From contig NZ_FYDG01000002.1 in assembly GCF_900187365.1 (NCBI RefSeq), forward strand, positions 186,001 to 250,000: 64,000 nucleotides of DNA, written 5' to 3'. The position numbers were made by a program, and so were the translations under genes. The stretch comes from Rhodoblastus acidophilus. GTDB lineage: Bacteria > Pseudomonadota > Alphaproteobacteria > Rhizobiales > Beijerinckiaceae. Numbering within the stretch: the first letter of the stretch is position 1; the number at the start of each line of letters is the position of its first letter. This document shows positions 28,556-35,726 of this stretch, one piece after another. The notes beneath the pieces are model-generated. The model saw nothing but the letters and a program-made list of their open reading frames with translations, had not been told where the DNA came from and ran no database searches.

Positions 28556-28936
28556 ATGTCGTTTCCGAAAAAGGGCAAGTTCTTTCCGGACCGAAACGGA
28601 TGTCCTATTGACGAGCCTTTGGCGCAGGGGAGCTTTGCGAGCGAGATCGCCGCGGCGCTGCACCGGGCGCTTGGCTCGACGCATGCAGCCGTTAAGACGG
28701 CTGCGGGCTGGACCGGCGCCAACGAGAGGACGGTGAAGAACTGGTTTTCCGGCCGCTATGGGCCGAGCGGCGAGCACCTCGTCGCTCTTGCCCACCATTC
28801 CGATGAAATCATGCATACATTCTTGAAGATGGCGGGACGCCAGGACCTGATCGTGGCCGTCAAGCTGGCGGTCGCCGAAGACGCCATAGCGGACTTGCTG
28901 CTGGCCGTCCGGAGTATGAACGGCGGCAGGACATGA
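28556..28936 (+). CDS. Conserved small HTH-like protein of unknown function
   Basis: A 126-residue protein starting at ATG 28556 behind a very strong Shine-Dalgarno (GAGGAGGGG). The middle (ALGSTHAAVKTAAGWTGANE, then RTVKNWFSGRYGPSGEHLVAL) looks like a helix-turn-helix, in which cells choose a target and a 'not yet' state, typical of small regulators. It is divergent from the recombinase operon with 115 bp between starts, so it is a candidate regulator of that operon. No enzyme motif is seen. Confidence 0.7.
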   Translation: MSFPKKGKFFPDRNGCPIDEPLAQGSFASEIAAALHRALGSTHAAVKTAAGWTGANERTVKNWFSGRYGPSGEHLVALAHHSDEIMHTFLKMAGRQDLIVAVKLAVAEDAIADLLLAVRSMNGGRT

Positions 28937-29006
28937 GCCGCCAACCGCCGGTGGAGGTCGAACCGCCTGACTTTTGCCGGGCGGCGCCGCGGATTGCTCC
29001 AGCATC

Positions 29007-29034
29007 TTGCTCTGTAGTCATTTTTGGTTATATT
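29007..29034 (+). promoter_or_regulatory. Promoter of parDE
   Basis: TTGCTC (29007-29012), then 16 bp, then TATATT (29029-29034), about 30 bp before the parD start codon. An AGGAG Shine-Dalgarno is at 29052-29056. The AT-rich patch stands out from its surroundings. Autoregulation by ParD at this site would be usual for the family. Confidence 0.5.
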
Positions 29035-29065
29035 GAATACAGGCTGGTCGCTAGGAGATGCTACA

Positions 29066-29320
29066 ATGGCTCGCACCACAACAATGACGGTCAGGGTCAG
29101 CGGGGCGCTCAGCGACTTCGTCGCCGCCAACGTCGGCGAGACCGGCTCCTACGAAAACGTCAGCGAGTACATCCGTGACCTCATCCGCCGCGACAAGGAG
29201 CGGGCGGAGAAGGAAGCCTTCGACCTGCTGAAGGCGGAATTGACGCGCGCCTTCGCTGCTCCAGAGCAGTCTTACCAGCCGCTTACAGCAGCGGACGTCA
29301 TTGCGCGCAACAAGGTCTAG
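29066..29320 (+). CDS. parD: ParD-family antitoxin (type II)
   Basis: An 84-residue ribbon-helix-helix antitoxin. The beta strand TTTMTVRVSGALSDFV and helices around GSYENVSEYIRDLIRRDKER are the ParD/CC2985 signature. The C-terminal part (LTRAFAAPEQSYQPLTAADV) would wrap the toxin. It precedes parE by 6 bp. The start at ATG 29066 follows AGGAG. Confidence 0.9.
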   Translation: MARTTTMTVRVSGALSDFVAANVGETGSYENVSEYIRDLIRRDKERAEKEAFDLLKAELTRAFAAPEQSYQPLTAADVIARNKV

Positions 29321-29326
29321 CGCCCG

Positions 29327-29641
29327 ATGGCCTCTGTTCGCGTCCAGGAGGCGGCATCCCACCGCCTGGATGACATTTACCGCACCACACGCGACCGATG
29401 GGGCGTCGACCAAGCCGACTGCTACATCAACGGCCTGTTCGAAGCCTTCGGCAAGATCGAGACGCGTGAGGCGGCGTCACGCCCGGTCCCTGCCGAGTTC
29501 GGCGTCGAGGGCTATGTTTTCCGGTACGAAAGGCATTTCGTATATTGGCGTAGGCTCGGCAATGGCGACATTGGCGTCGTGACGATCCTGCATGAGCGCA
29601 TGCACCAGATCGACCGTTTTCGCGATGATTTCGCAGTGTGA
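29327..29641 (+). CDS. parE: RelE/ParE-family toxin
   Basis: A 104-residue ParE-like toxin. It has the small alpha-beta fold with EAASHRLDDIYRTTRDRWG, a central helix, then VEGYVFRYERHFVYWRRL and VTILHERMHQIDRFRDDF. ParE toxins usually poison DNA gyrase. The pair sits at the right end of the tRNA-Ser island and may stabilise it. Confidence 0.9.
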   Translation: MASVRVQEAASHRLDDIYRTTRDRWGVDQADCYINGLFEAFGKIETREAASRPVPAEFGVEGYVFRYERHFVYWRRLGNGDIGVVTILHERMHQIDRFRDDFAV

Positions 29642-29923
29642 CGCGACGGGTCGGTGAAAATCTGCCAAATATCTGTTTTTGGCTCGCTTTATAGTTTAAG
29701 CGCCCACCAGCCAGAGCCTCCGCCCGGAGAACGTTGGATTTTCGTCCCTTGCCCTCCGCCACCTGACCATTCCCCGCGAAAATAGCCCGGCCGCCCTGGA
29801 TCGCCCGTTACAGCGGCATGTCCTCGGGGCCGCCGATCTCACGCCTCCGCCCGGTTGATGTCGACCTAAGCGTCCCGCGCGCCGCGCCGGCCTTGTCACC
29901 GCGCGCGGGTGGCGGGAGCGGCT
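29642..29923. other. Intergenic stretch after parE
   Basis: No gene was accepted in these 280 bp. Short open frames exist in several phases but lack ribosome sites and family resemblance. The base composition returns to the high-GC flank pattern near 29880. Confidence 0.4.
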
Positions 29924-30994
29924 TCAGGCCGACAGCTCGCCGAAGAACCGCATCATCTCACGGCTGGCGTCGGGGCCGCGCGGATCGGTGAACGAGCCGC
30001 GCGGGCTGCCGCCCGACCACGCATGGCCGGCCCCGTGAAGACGCCAATGCTCATGCGCCGGCCGTCCTGACCGATCCGTATAGATCGTGCGGGTGTAGCG
30101 CATGCCGCCCGGCGAGATCCCGCGCTCCGATCGCGCCCGCAATTCCGCGCCGGCCGTCGATTGCGCAATGACATGATCGCCGTTGACCGGATGCACCGTC
30201 TTGTCGTCCTCGCCATGAAACACAATGGTCGGAACCCGGGCGCCGGAGATCGGGGCCGCCGCGCCGTTCTTCATGGCTGAGAAGGCCGAGGGCATGTCGC
30301 GCGCCGCCCCGCAGGCGAGGCCGGAATGGACGCCAATGGCTCTGAACAGCTCGGGATAGGCCGCCCCGAGCACCGCCGCCGCCGCGCCGCCGGCCGAAAG
30401 GCCCGCGACATAGACGCGCGCGGGATCGACTCGAAACGCCGCGATGACGTCGCGCGCGATCCCCGCGATCAGCGACGGCTCGCCGCGCCCGCGCTTCTGA
30501 TCGGCCTCGTTGAACCAATTCCAGCATTTCGACATGTTGGCGGATCGGGTCTGCGCCGGATAGGCCACCAGAAACGTCTGCTCCTCCGCCAGTTCGTTCA
30601 TGCGCGCGCCGACGGCGAAATCGTCCGGCGACTGGCTGCAGCCGTGCAGCATCACCAGCAGCGGGACCGCCTGGCCGCGATATCCGCTGGGAATGTACAG
30701 CTTGTAGGTCCGGCTCCCCGCCGCGCTTTCGTGGACGCGCGCCTCGTATCGGGCGTTCGGCGGCGTGAACACCGCCGGCCCCTGCGGCCCGGCCAAGCCC
30801 TCAAGTCCGCCCAGTTTGTCCGCCAAGCCGCGCAGCAAATCCTTGGCGGCGCCGCGCAAATCCGGCGCGGCGCTGTCCGGCGCGCCGCCCGGCAGCACGC
30901 GCTTCAGCAGCGTCATGGCTTCGTCGAGCCGCCCGGCGCGGGTGAGGCGCGACGCCTCCTGCAAGTCGATCTTCGGAAACCTCGCCATACGCAT
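29924..30994 (-). CDS. Alpha/beta-hydrolase, PHB depolymerase family esterase
   Basis: A 356-residue member of the PHB-depolymerase/feruloyl-esterase family (TIGR01840 type). It has an oxyanion region VPLLVMLHGCSQSPDDFA, a nucleophile elbow GLSAGG in RVYVAGLSAGGAAA, the Asp region VFHGEDDKTVHP and a C-terminal His in HGAGHAWSGG. There is no signal peptide, so it may act on intracellular polyester or on small esters. An AAGGA Shine-Dalgarno 7 nt upstream supports ATG 30994. Confidence 0.87.
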   Translation of the reverse strand: MRMARFPKIDLQEASRLTRAGRLDEAMTLLKRVLPGGAPDSAAPDLRGAAKDLLRGLADKLGGLEGLAGPQGPAVFTPPNARYEARVHESAAGSRTYKLYIPSGYRGQAVPLLVMLHGCSQSPDDFAVGARMNELAEEQTFLVAYPAQTRSANMSKCWNWFNEADQKRGRGEPSLIAGIARDVIAAFRVDPARVYVAGLSAGGAAAAVLGAAYPELFRAIGVHSGLACGAARDMPSAFSAMKNGAAAPISGARVPTIVFHGEDDKTVHPVNGDHVIAQSTAGAELRARSERGISPGGMRYTRTIYTDRSGRPAHEHWRLHGAGHAWSGGSPRGSFTDPRGPDASREMMRFFGELSA

Positions 30995-31019
30995 GCGTCC
31001 TTGTTCGAACGAGAAAAAT

Positions 31020-31436
31020 TCAGGACAGGCGGTCGCGAAGAGCGACCTTCACCTCGGGGCTGGCCTGCAGCGCGCCGAGCACGTGCAGGGCGCCGATGGC
31101 CGCCCGCGCCAGTTCGGGCGTGACGTCCGGCTCGATGACGGCGAGGCCGAGCACCTGGATGTGCAGCATCTCGCCGGCGTCGCGCGCCGCTTCGAGCTCC
31201 CGCCGGCCATAGCGGCGCAGGCCGAGATCGAGTTGGCGCCGCGCGACCGACTGCTTGACGGCGTCATTGTGACGGTCAAGCTGGTTGCGAATGGCGGTGC
31301 GGATGAAATCCGTGCGGTTGGAATAGAAGCCTTCCTGCACCAGAAGGTCGATCTGGCCGAGGTCGACATAGCCGAGATTGATGGTGATCTTCTCGCTATC
31401 CGCCCGCGGCCGAAACTCCTCGACCCTGCCCGCCAT
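31020..31436 (-). CDS. CopG-type ribbon-helix-helix regulator
   Basis: About 138 residues with an N-terminal ribbon-helix-helix (EKITINLGYVDLGQIDLLVQ, then FYSNRTDFIRTAIRNQL) and a helical C-terminal half of unknown role. ATG 31436 is preceded at 7 nt by GGAGG and preferred over ATG 31442. It lies 25 bp upstream of the esterase on the same strand and may be co-transcribed with it and control it. Confidence 0.75.
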   Translation of the reverse strand: MAGRVEEFRPRADSEKITINLGYVDLGQIDLLVQEGFYSNRTDFIRTAIRNQLDRHNDAVKQSVARRQLDLGLRRYGRRELEAARDAGEMLHIQVLGLAVIEPDVTPELARAAIGALHVLGALQASPEVKVALRDRLS

Positions 31437-31752
31437 AACCATCCCTCCACCATCCCAGTGGATGGCAAATGGTGCGGCGAAAAGGCGAGTGCAAGGCCCT
31501 GGCGCTGTTTTTCACGATTTCGGCCCCGCCGCATTGGCCCGATCCGCTCCATGACAACTCCACGGTCCCACAACAAAACGGCCTCCTCAAAGCCTTGTTT
31601 CTGCGTGACTTATCCGCCGCCCGGCTTGCAAACGCGCCAGGCGGCCAACCGCTCACGGGTCCCCTCCGGGATCTGCCACCCCTCACGCCAAACCCGAATG
31701 CCCAAAGAGGTCAGAGCCACGCGCAAGTGGTGAACGCTATAGGAGCAACAGT
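31437..31752. other. Intergenic stretch with possible coding remnant
   Basis: No intact gene. On the minus strand around 31620-31740 an interrupted frame reads HHLRVALTSLGIRVWREGW and continues EGTRERLAAW before a stop. This looks like the end of a degraded gene, but I cannot name it. A clear Shine-Dalgarno for the next rightward gene begins at 31741. Confidence 0.35.
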
Positions 31753-32175
31753 TTGAAATTTTTGACGATCCTCGTCGCGCTCGCCGCGACGCCGACCGCC
31801 GCGACGGCTTCCGAAACCGATGTCGCCAACCCGGACGCCGTTCGTTCCATGATTTCCGCCAAGGTCTCGTCGGAGATCGGCGCGCAATGGGTTCCGACCG
31901 CGCTCAAGATCGCGCAGATCGAATCCCGGATGCAGTGCAACCCTCACGGCAACACGCGACATCACGGCATATTCCAGGTCGGCGATCCCGCACGCTTCGG
32001 CATCTCTCCCTCCGCCGCGCACACCTGCTCCGGCGGCATCGCCGCCGGCGTCGCGCACATGGCCTCCTGCATCAGAATGGGGGCGAATAACGCGCGCCGG
32101 ATGATGATCTGCCACAACGCCGGCAACCCCTTCGCCCGGAGGGTCGAAAGGGCCTACCGCATCGCGCTGCGCTGA
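31753..32175 (+). CDS. Small secreted lytic-transglycosylase-like protein
   Basis: A 140-residue protein opening with TTG 31753, 7 nt after AGGAG. It has a signal peptide (1-20, FLTILVALAATPTAATAS) and a small SLT-like domain. LKIAQIESRMQCNPHG carries the likely catalytic Glu, then HGIFQVGD and CSGGIAAGVAHMASCI. Cys residues could form disulfides in the periplasm. Cleavage of peptidoglycan glycan strands is inferred from the Glu-Ser/GIFQ pattern; the domain is shorter than in typical lytic transglycosylases. Confidence 0.65.
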   Translation: MKFLTILVALAATPTAATASETDVANPDAVRSMISAKVSSEIGAQWVPTALKIAQIESRMQCNPHGNTRHHGIFQVGDPARFGISPSAAHTCSGGIAAGVAHMASCIRMGANNARRMMICHNAGNPFARRVERAYRIALR

Positions 32176-32690
32176 TGGCTCGCGGTCGCCGCGCGGTTGT
32201 CATGAGCGCGCGGCGGCGTGGCCTATAGCCTGTTGCGCCAGTCTGGCGAAGGCCAGGGTTTGGCGTTGTTGGCCGGGCTTTTGCTCAGCCTGCTGGTCAG
32301 CTTGATCGTGGTCGAGGTCATGGAACCGTGGGTGCGCGGCCGAATGTTGGCTGTCATCCACCCCATGCTGGCCCGTCTGACTGAGCCAGGGCGCAAAACC
32401 ACCTGACCAGGTCGCCCGAACGGCCAGCTTCGGATGTTGGACGCATTCTCCCCCACCGCCCACAGCCAGTTGGCGTCCATGTTCCGTTCTGCCGGGATCT
32501 CGCCTCCCTCGCCAGCGAACGCGTCGCATCAAGCCCAAAAAGACCTTTGGACAGATTCGCCGACCGACTTCCAAAGCCTTTAATTTTTTAGATTTACATG
32601 TTTCAACGCCATATCAGACCGCATATTTTCGGCGACATACCCTGTCATTCACATACAAACATCCTCTGAACCGCAGGACTCAGCTTACCT
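32176..32690. other. Long gap with one weak membrane-peptide frame
   Basis: Within this 500-bp stretch one rightward frame (GTG 32218 to 32406) would encode 62 residues with a hydrophobic segment (LALLAGLLLSLLVSLIVVEV). It has no good ribosome site and is kept only as a possibility. From about 32580 the sequence becomes AT-rich, unlike all surrounding DNA, and probably holds the promoter of the hydrogenase operon, but no consensus boxes could be assigned with confidence. Confidence 0.35.
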
Positions 32691-32700
32691 AAGGAGATAT

Positions 32701-32776
32701 ATGCTTACTCTCATCGAACGCTAACATGACGACGCTAGAACAAATACTTAAGTCAATTGCAACGATTGCGCTTTAA
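32701..32776 (+). promoter_or_regulatory. Candidate leader peptides before the sensory hydrogenase operon
   Basis: A textbook Shine-Dalgarno (AAGGAG, 32691-32696) precedes ATG 32701, which encodes only MLTLIER and stops at 32724. Two bases later ATG 32726 encodes MTTLEQILKSIATIAL and stops at 32776, leaving TAAGAATG to start the small subunit at 32779. The small-subunit start has no ribosome site of its own, so its translation probably depends on these tiny frames. Confidence 0.45.
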
Positions 32777-32778
32777 GA

Positions 32779-33753
32779 ATGACACTCTTGCGCAGGTCGA
32801 TGAGGCGTCTGGTGAAAACATTGTTTTGGATACAGACGGGCGCATGCGGCGGCGAGTCCCTGGCGATCCTCTCGGCGGAAGCGCCAAGCCTCGAGGCTTT
32901 GCTGACCTCCCATGACCTGGAAATGCTGTGGCATCCGTCGCTGTCTTGCGCGCCGATGAAGCGTTTCGACGAATTGGTCGCGGCCATCGCATCGGGGACG
33001 CAACGCCTCGACATTCTGTGCGTCGAGGGCAGCCTGATCACCGCGCCGCGCGGCTCCGGCCTGTTCGATTCCTACAACGGCCGCGCCCGCATCGACATCG
33101 TCCGCGCGCTGGCGGCGCAAGCCGGGCATGTGGTCGCCATGGGAACCTGCGCCAGTTTCGGAGGCGTCCACGCCGCGAGCCCAAACCCCTCGGATTGCCT
33201 GGGCCTGCAATTCGACAAGGACAAGCCCGGCGGCCTGCTGCCCGCGGATTGGCGCTCCGGCGCCAGCCTGCCGGTCATCAACGTGTCCGGTTGCCCCGCG
33301 CATCCCCACGCCATGACCCAGACGCTGGCCGCGCTGGCGAGCGGCATGAGCCTGCCGCTCGATGCGTTGAACCGGCCCCAAGCCTTTTTCAGCACGCTGG
33401 TGCATCAAGGCTGCTCCCGCAACGAATACCACGAATACAATATCGAGGACGCCCACCTCGGCGGGCCGGCGTGCATGTTCTTCAACCTCGGCTGCCAGGG
33501 GCCGACGACCCAGGCCGTATGCAACGACGACCTCTGGAACGGGGTGAGCAGCAAGACCCGGGCCGGCGTCCCGTGCTTCGGCTGCACCGCGCCGAATTTT
33601 CCGCGCGAGGCCGATCTGTTCGCCACCGCCAAGGTGGGCGACATTCCGCTGCGCCTGCCGGCCGGCGTCGAGCGCGCCCGCTATATGGCTTATAAAAACC
33701 TGGCGCGCGCCGCCGCCCCGCCCCGCCTCAAGACCAGGAAAACGGACGTCTGA
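32779..33753 (+). CDS. [NiFe] hydrogenase small subunit, group 2 (sensory/uptake type)
   Basis: A 324-residue iron-sulfur subunit. It lacks a Tat signal peptide, so the enzyme stays in the cytoplasm as in group 2 hydrogenases. WIQTGACGGESLAILSAEAP aligns with the group 2 start WLQGGACSGNT-type, where only one of the usual two proximal-cluster cysteines is kept (C23; position 26 is Glu). Further ligands are seen in GTCASFGG, SGCPAHP, VHQGCSRNEYHEYN, FFNLGCQGPTTQAVCN and VPCFGCTAP. An alternative start is ATG 32800. It is 1 bp upstream of the large-subunit gene. Confidence 0.9.
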   Translation: MTLLRRSMRRLVKTLFWIQTGACGGESLAILSAEAPSLEALLTSHDLEMLWHPSLSCAPMKRFDELVAAIASGTQRLDILCVEGSLITAPRGSGLFDSYNGRARIDIVRALAAQAGHVVAMGTCASFGGVHAASPNPSDCLGLQFDKDKPGGLLPADWRSGASLPVINVSGCPAHPHAMTQTLAALASGMSLPLDALNRPQAFFSTLVHQGCSRNEYHEYNIEDAHLGGPACMFFNLGCQGPTTQAVCNDDLWNGVSSKTRAGVPCFGCTAPNFPREADLFATAKVGDIPLRLPAGVERARYMAYKNLARAAAPPRLKTRKTDV

Positions 33754-33754
33754 C

Positions 33755-35260
33755 ATGGCGAGGGTCCAGCTCAATCTCAATCTCAACCGCGTCGAGGGCG
33801 ACCTCGAAATCGGCGTGACGCTCGAAGACGGCGTCGTGGTCGAGGCCCGGACGGTCGGGACCATGTATCGCGGCTTCGAGCAGATCATGATCGGCCGCGC
33901 CGCGCGCGACGGGCTGGTGATCACCCCGCGCGTCTGCGGCATTTGCGGCACGGCCCACCTCTACGCCGCGACGCTGGCGCTGGAGCACGCCTGGGGCGTG
34001 ACGCCGCCGCCCCATGCGGTGCGCATCCGCAATCTCTGCCTGCTGGCGGAGGGGCTGCAGAACGATCTCCGCCAGACCCTGCTGTTCTTCGCCCCGGATT
34101 TCTGCAACCCGCGTTATCAGAACGAGCCGTGGTTCGACGAAGCCTTGGCCGGTTTCGAGCCGTTTCGCGGCGCCTTCTATCTGGAAACGCTCGCCGCCAC
34201 GCGCGAGGCGGTGAAGATCATCGCCCATTTCGGCGGCCAATGGCCACATTCCTCCTATATGGCGCCAGGGGGCGTCACCCTGCCGGCGGATATGCGGAAA
34301 CTGATCGCCTGCCGCGCCCTGCTCGACGGTTTTCAACGCTTTTACGAGACGCGGGTGATCGGCGCGCCGCTCGACGCCTGGCTGGCGCTCGACACGGCCC
34401 AGGACTATTTCGCCTTGCTGGAAACGCCCGCCCATGCGCGCAGCGCGCTCGGCCTGCTGTCGCGCGCGGCGCGGGCGCTGGATCTGCACAAGACCGCCGC
34501 GGGCGTCGGCGCCCTGCTGAGCTTCGGCGCCTGGCGCGATCCCGAAAACCCCGACGCCCCGCTGTTGGCCGCCGGATTTTACGACGGCGCGGCGACGGCG
34601 CCGCTCGACCAGGGCCGGATCAACGAGCATGTGCGTCATTCCTGGTTCCGCCCTTACGAGGGGGGGCGGCATCCGTGGAAGGGCGAAACCATCCCCAATT
34701 ACGCCCCCGACGGCGACCGCTACAGCTGGGCCAAGGCGCCGCGCTACGGCGACGCCGTGGTGCAGACCGGGCCGCTCGCCGAACTGCTGATCGGCGGCGA
34801 CGCGCTGGTCGCCTCGCTCTACGCCGAGGAGGGCGGCGGCGCGTGGTTGCGCCAGTTCGCCCGCGTGCGCCGGGTCGCCCACGAACTTCGTTTCGCGCGG
34901 CAAATGCTGGATCAGCTCGCGGGTGATCTGTCCGGGCCGCATTTCCTGCCGCCGGCGCACGAAGGCGACGGCGAGGGCCATGGCCTGACCATGGCCGCGC
35001 GCGGCGCGCTCGGCCACTGGATTCGCGTCAAGGACGGCGTCATCGAGAAATACCAGATCATCACGCCCACCGCCTGGAACGCCTCGCCCCGCGACAGCGC
35101 CGGCCAGCCCGGCCATTGGGAGCAGAGCCTGGTGGGCGTGCGCGTCAAAGATCCCGACGATCCCATCGAGATCGGCCATGTCATCCGCTCGCACGATCCG
35201 TGTCTGGTCTGCACCGTCCACATGCTGGACAGCGGCCGCAAGCTGCATTTTGGCGTTTGA
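33755..35260 (+). CDS. [NiFe] hydrogenase large subunit, group 2
   Basis: A 501-residue catalytic subunit. Nickel-iron ligands are in the N-terminal RVCGICGTAH (C61, C64) and the C-terminal DPCLVCTVH (C483, C486). A further 12 residues follow the final His, so the protein has a removable C-terminal peptide, in contrast to classical regulatory HupV/HoxC subunits that lack it. Segments NRVEGDLEI and GGQWPHSSYMAPGGV are typical. With the small subunit it would split or sense H2 in the cytoplasm. No electron-transfer, membrane or other hyp genes are adjacent. Confidence 0.92.
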   Translation: MARVQLNLNLNRVEGDLEIGVTLEDGVVVEARTVGTMYRGFEQIMIGRAARDGLVITPRVCGICGTAHLYAATLALEHAWGVTPPPHAVRIRNLCLLAEGLQNDLRQTLLFFAPDFCNPRYQNEPWFDEALAGFEPFRGAFYLETLAATREAVKIIAHFGGQWPHSSYMAPGGVTLPADMRKLIACRALLDGFQRFYETRVIGAPLDAWLALDTAQDYFALLETPAHARSALGLLSRAARALDLHKTAAGVGALLSFGAWRDPENPDAPLLAAGFYDGAATAPLDQGRINEHVRHSWFRPYEGGRHPWKGETIPNYAPDGDRYSWAKAPRYGDAVVQTGPLAELLIGGDALVASLYAEEGGGAWLRQFARVRRVAHELRFARQMLDQLAGDLSGPHFLPPAHEGDGEGHGLTMAARGALGHWIRVKDGVIEKYQIITPTAWNASPRDSAGQPGHWEQSLVGVRVKDPDDPIEIGHVIRSHDPCLVCTVHMLDSGRKLHFGV

Positions 35261-35267
35261 GGCGGCC

Positions 35268-35726
35268 ATGATCCGCCGCCGCATCCTGTGTTTCGGCAAT
35301 CCGCTGCACGGCGACGACGGGGTCGGCGCGGCGGTTTTCGCGGCGCTTTCGGCGCGCAAACCGCCGGAAGGGCTGGAGGTGATCGAGGCCGGAACGCCCG
35401 GCCCCGCCGCGCTCGCGCTGTTCGAGGACTGCGACGAGGCTATCGTCGTCGACGCGCTCGCGCCCGCGGGCTCGCCCGGCCGCATCGCGCAACTGGCGCC
35501 GGAAGGGATCGACGCCGAAACCACGCCGGCGCCGCACGGCATGGGGCTAGGCTATATCTTGCGGGCGCTAAACGCCCTGCCCGGCCCCCGCCCCGAGATC
35601 CGCATCATCGGGATCGAGGCGGCGAGCCACAGGCCGTTCCAGCCGGGCCTTTCCCCGGCCGTGGCGGCGGCCGCCGGCGAGGTCGCGCGCCTGCTCGGCC
35701 CTTGTTTCGAGGACGGTCATGGCTGA
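35268..35726 (+). CDS. Hydrogenase maturation endopeptidase (HupD/HoxW type)
   Basis: A 152-residue member of the HycI/HupD peptidase family, which trims the C-terminal extension of the large subunit after nickel insertion. The start ILCFGNPLHGDDGVG carries the first metal-binding Asp. EAGTPGPAALALFEDCDEAIVVDA has the middle acidic residue region, and APHGMGLGYILRAL the conserved His. It begins 7 bp after the large-subunit stop and overlaps the next gene by 8 bp, so it clearly serves this hydrogenase. Confidence 0.9.
   Translation: MIRRRILCFGNPLHGDDGVGAAVFAALSARKPPEGLEVIEAGTPGPAALALFEDCDEAIVVDALAPAGSPGRIAQLAPEGIDAETTPAPHGMGLGYILRALNALPGPRPEIRIIGIEAASHRPFQPGLSPAVAAAAGEVARLLGPCFEDGHG

Larger units (their letters stand above)
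24222..29641. mobile_element. Probable decayed integrative island at tRNA-Ser(CGA)
   Basis: Directly after the tRNA comes a broken tyrosine integrase, then a serine recombinase-ParB-RepB operon, an HTH-like small gene and a ParDE pair. All are accessory functions, with looser base composition than the flanks. No second copy of the tRNA 3' end was found by eye, so the right limit is a guess placed after parE; the next clear core-type gene is the esterase at 29924. Confidence 0.45.

Noticed and set aside
29696-29899. Leftward Arg-rich frame between parE and the esterase
   Set aside because: No start context or family; composition typical of chance GC-rich frames.
32218-32406. A 62-residue frame with a hydrophobic segment
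   Set aside because: No ribosome site, GTG start and no recognised family; kept only as a remark in the gap entry.
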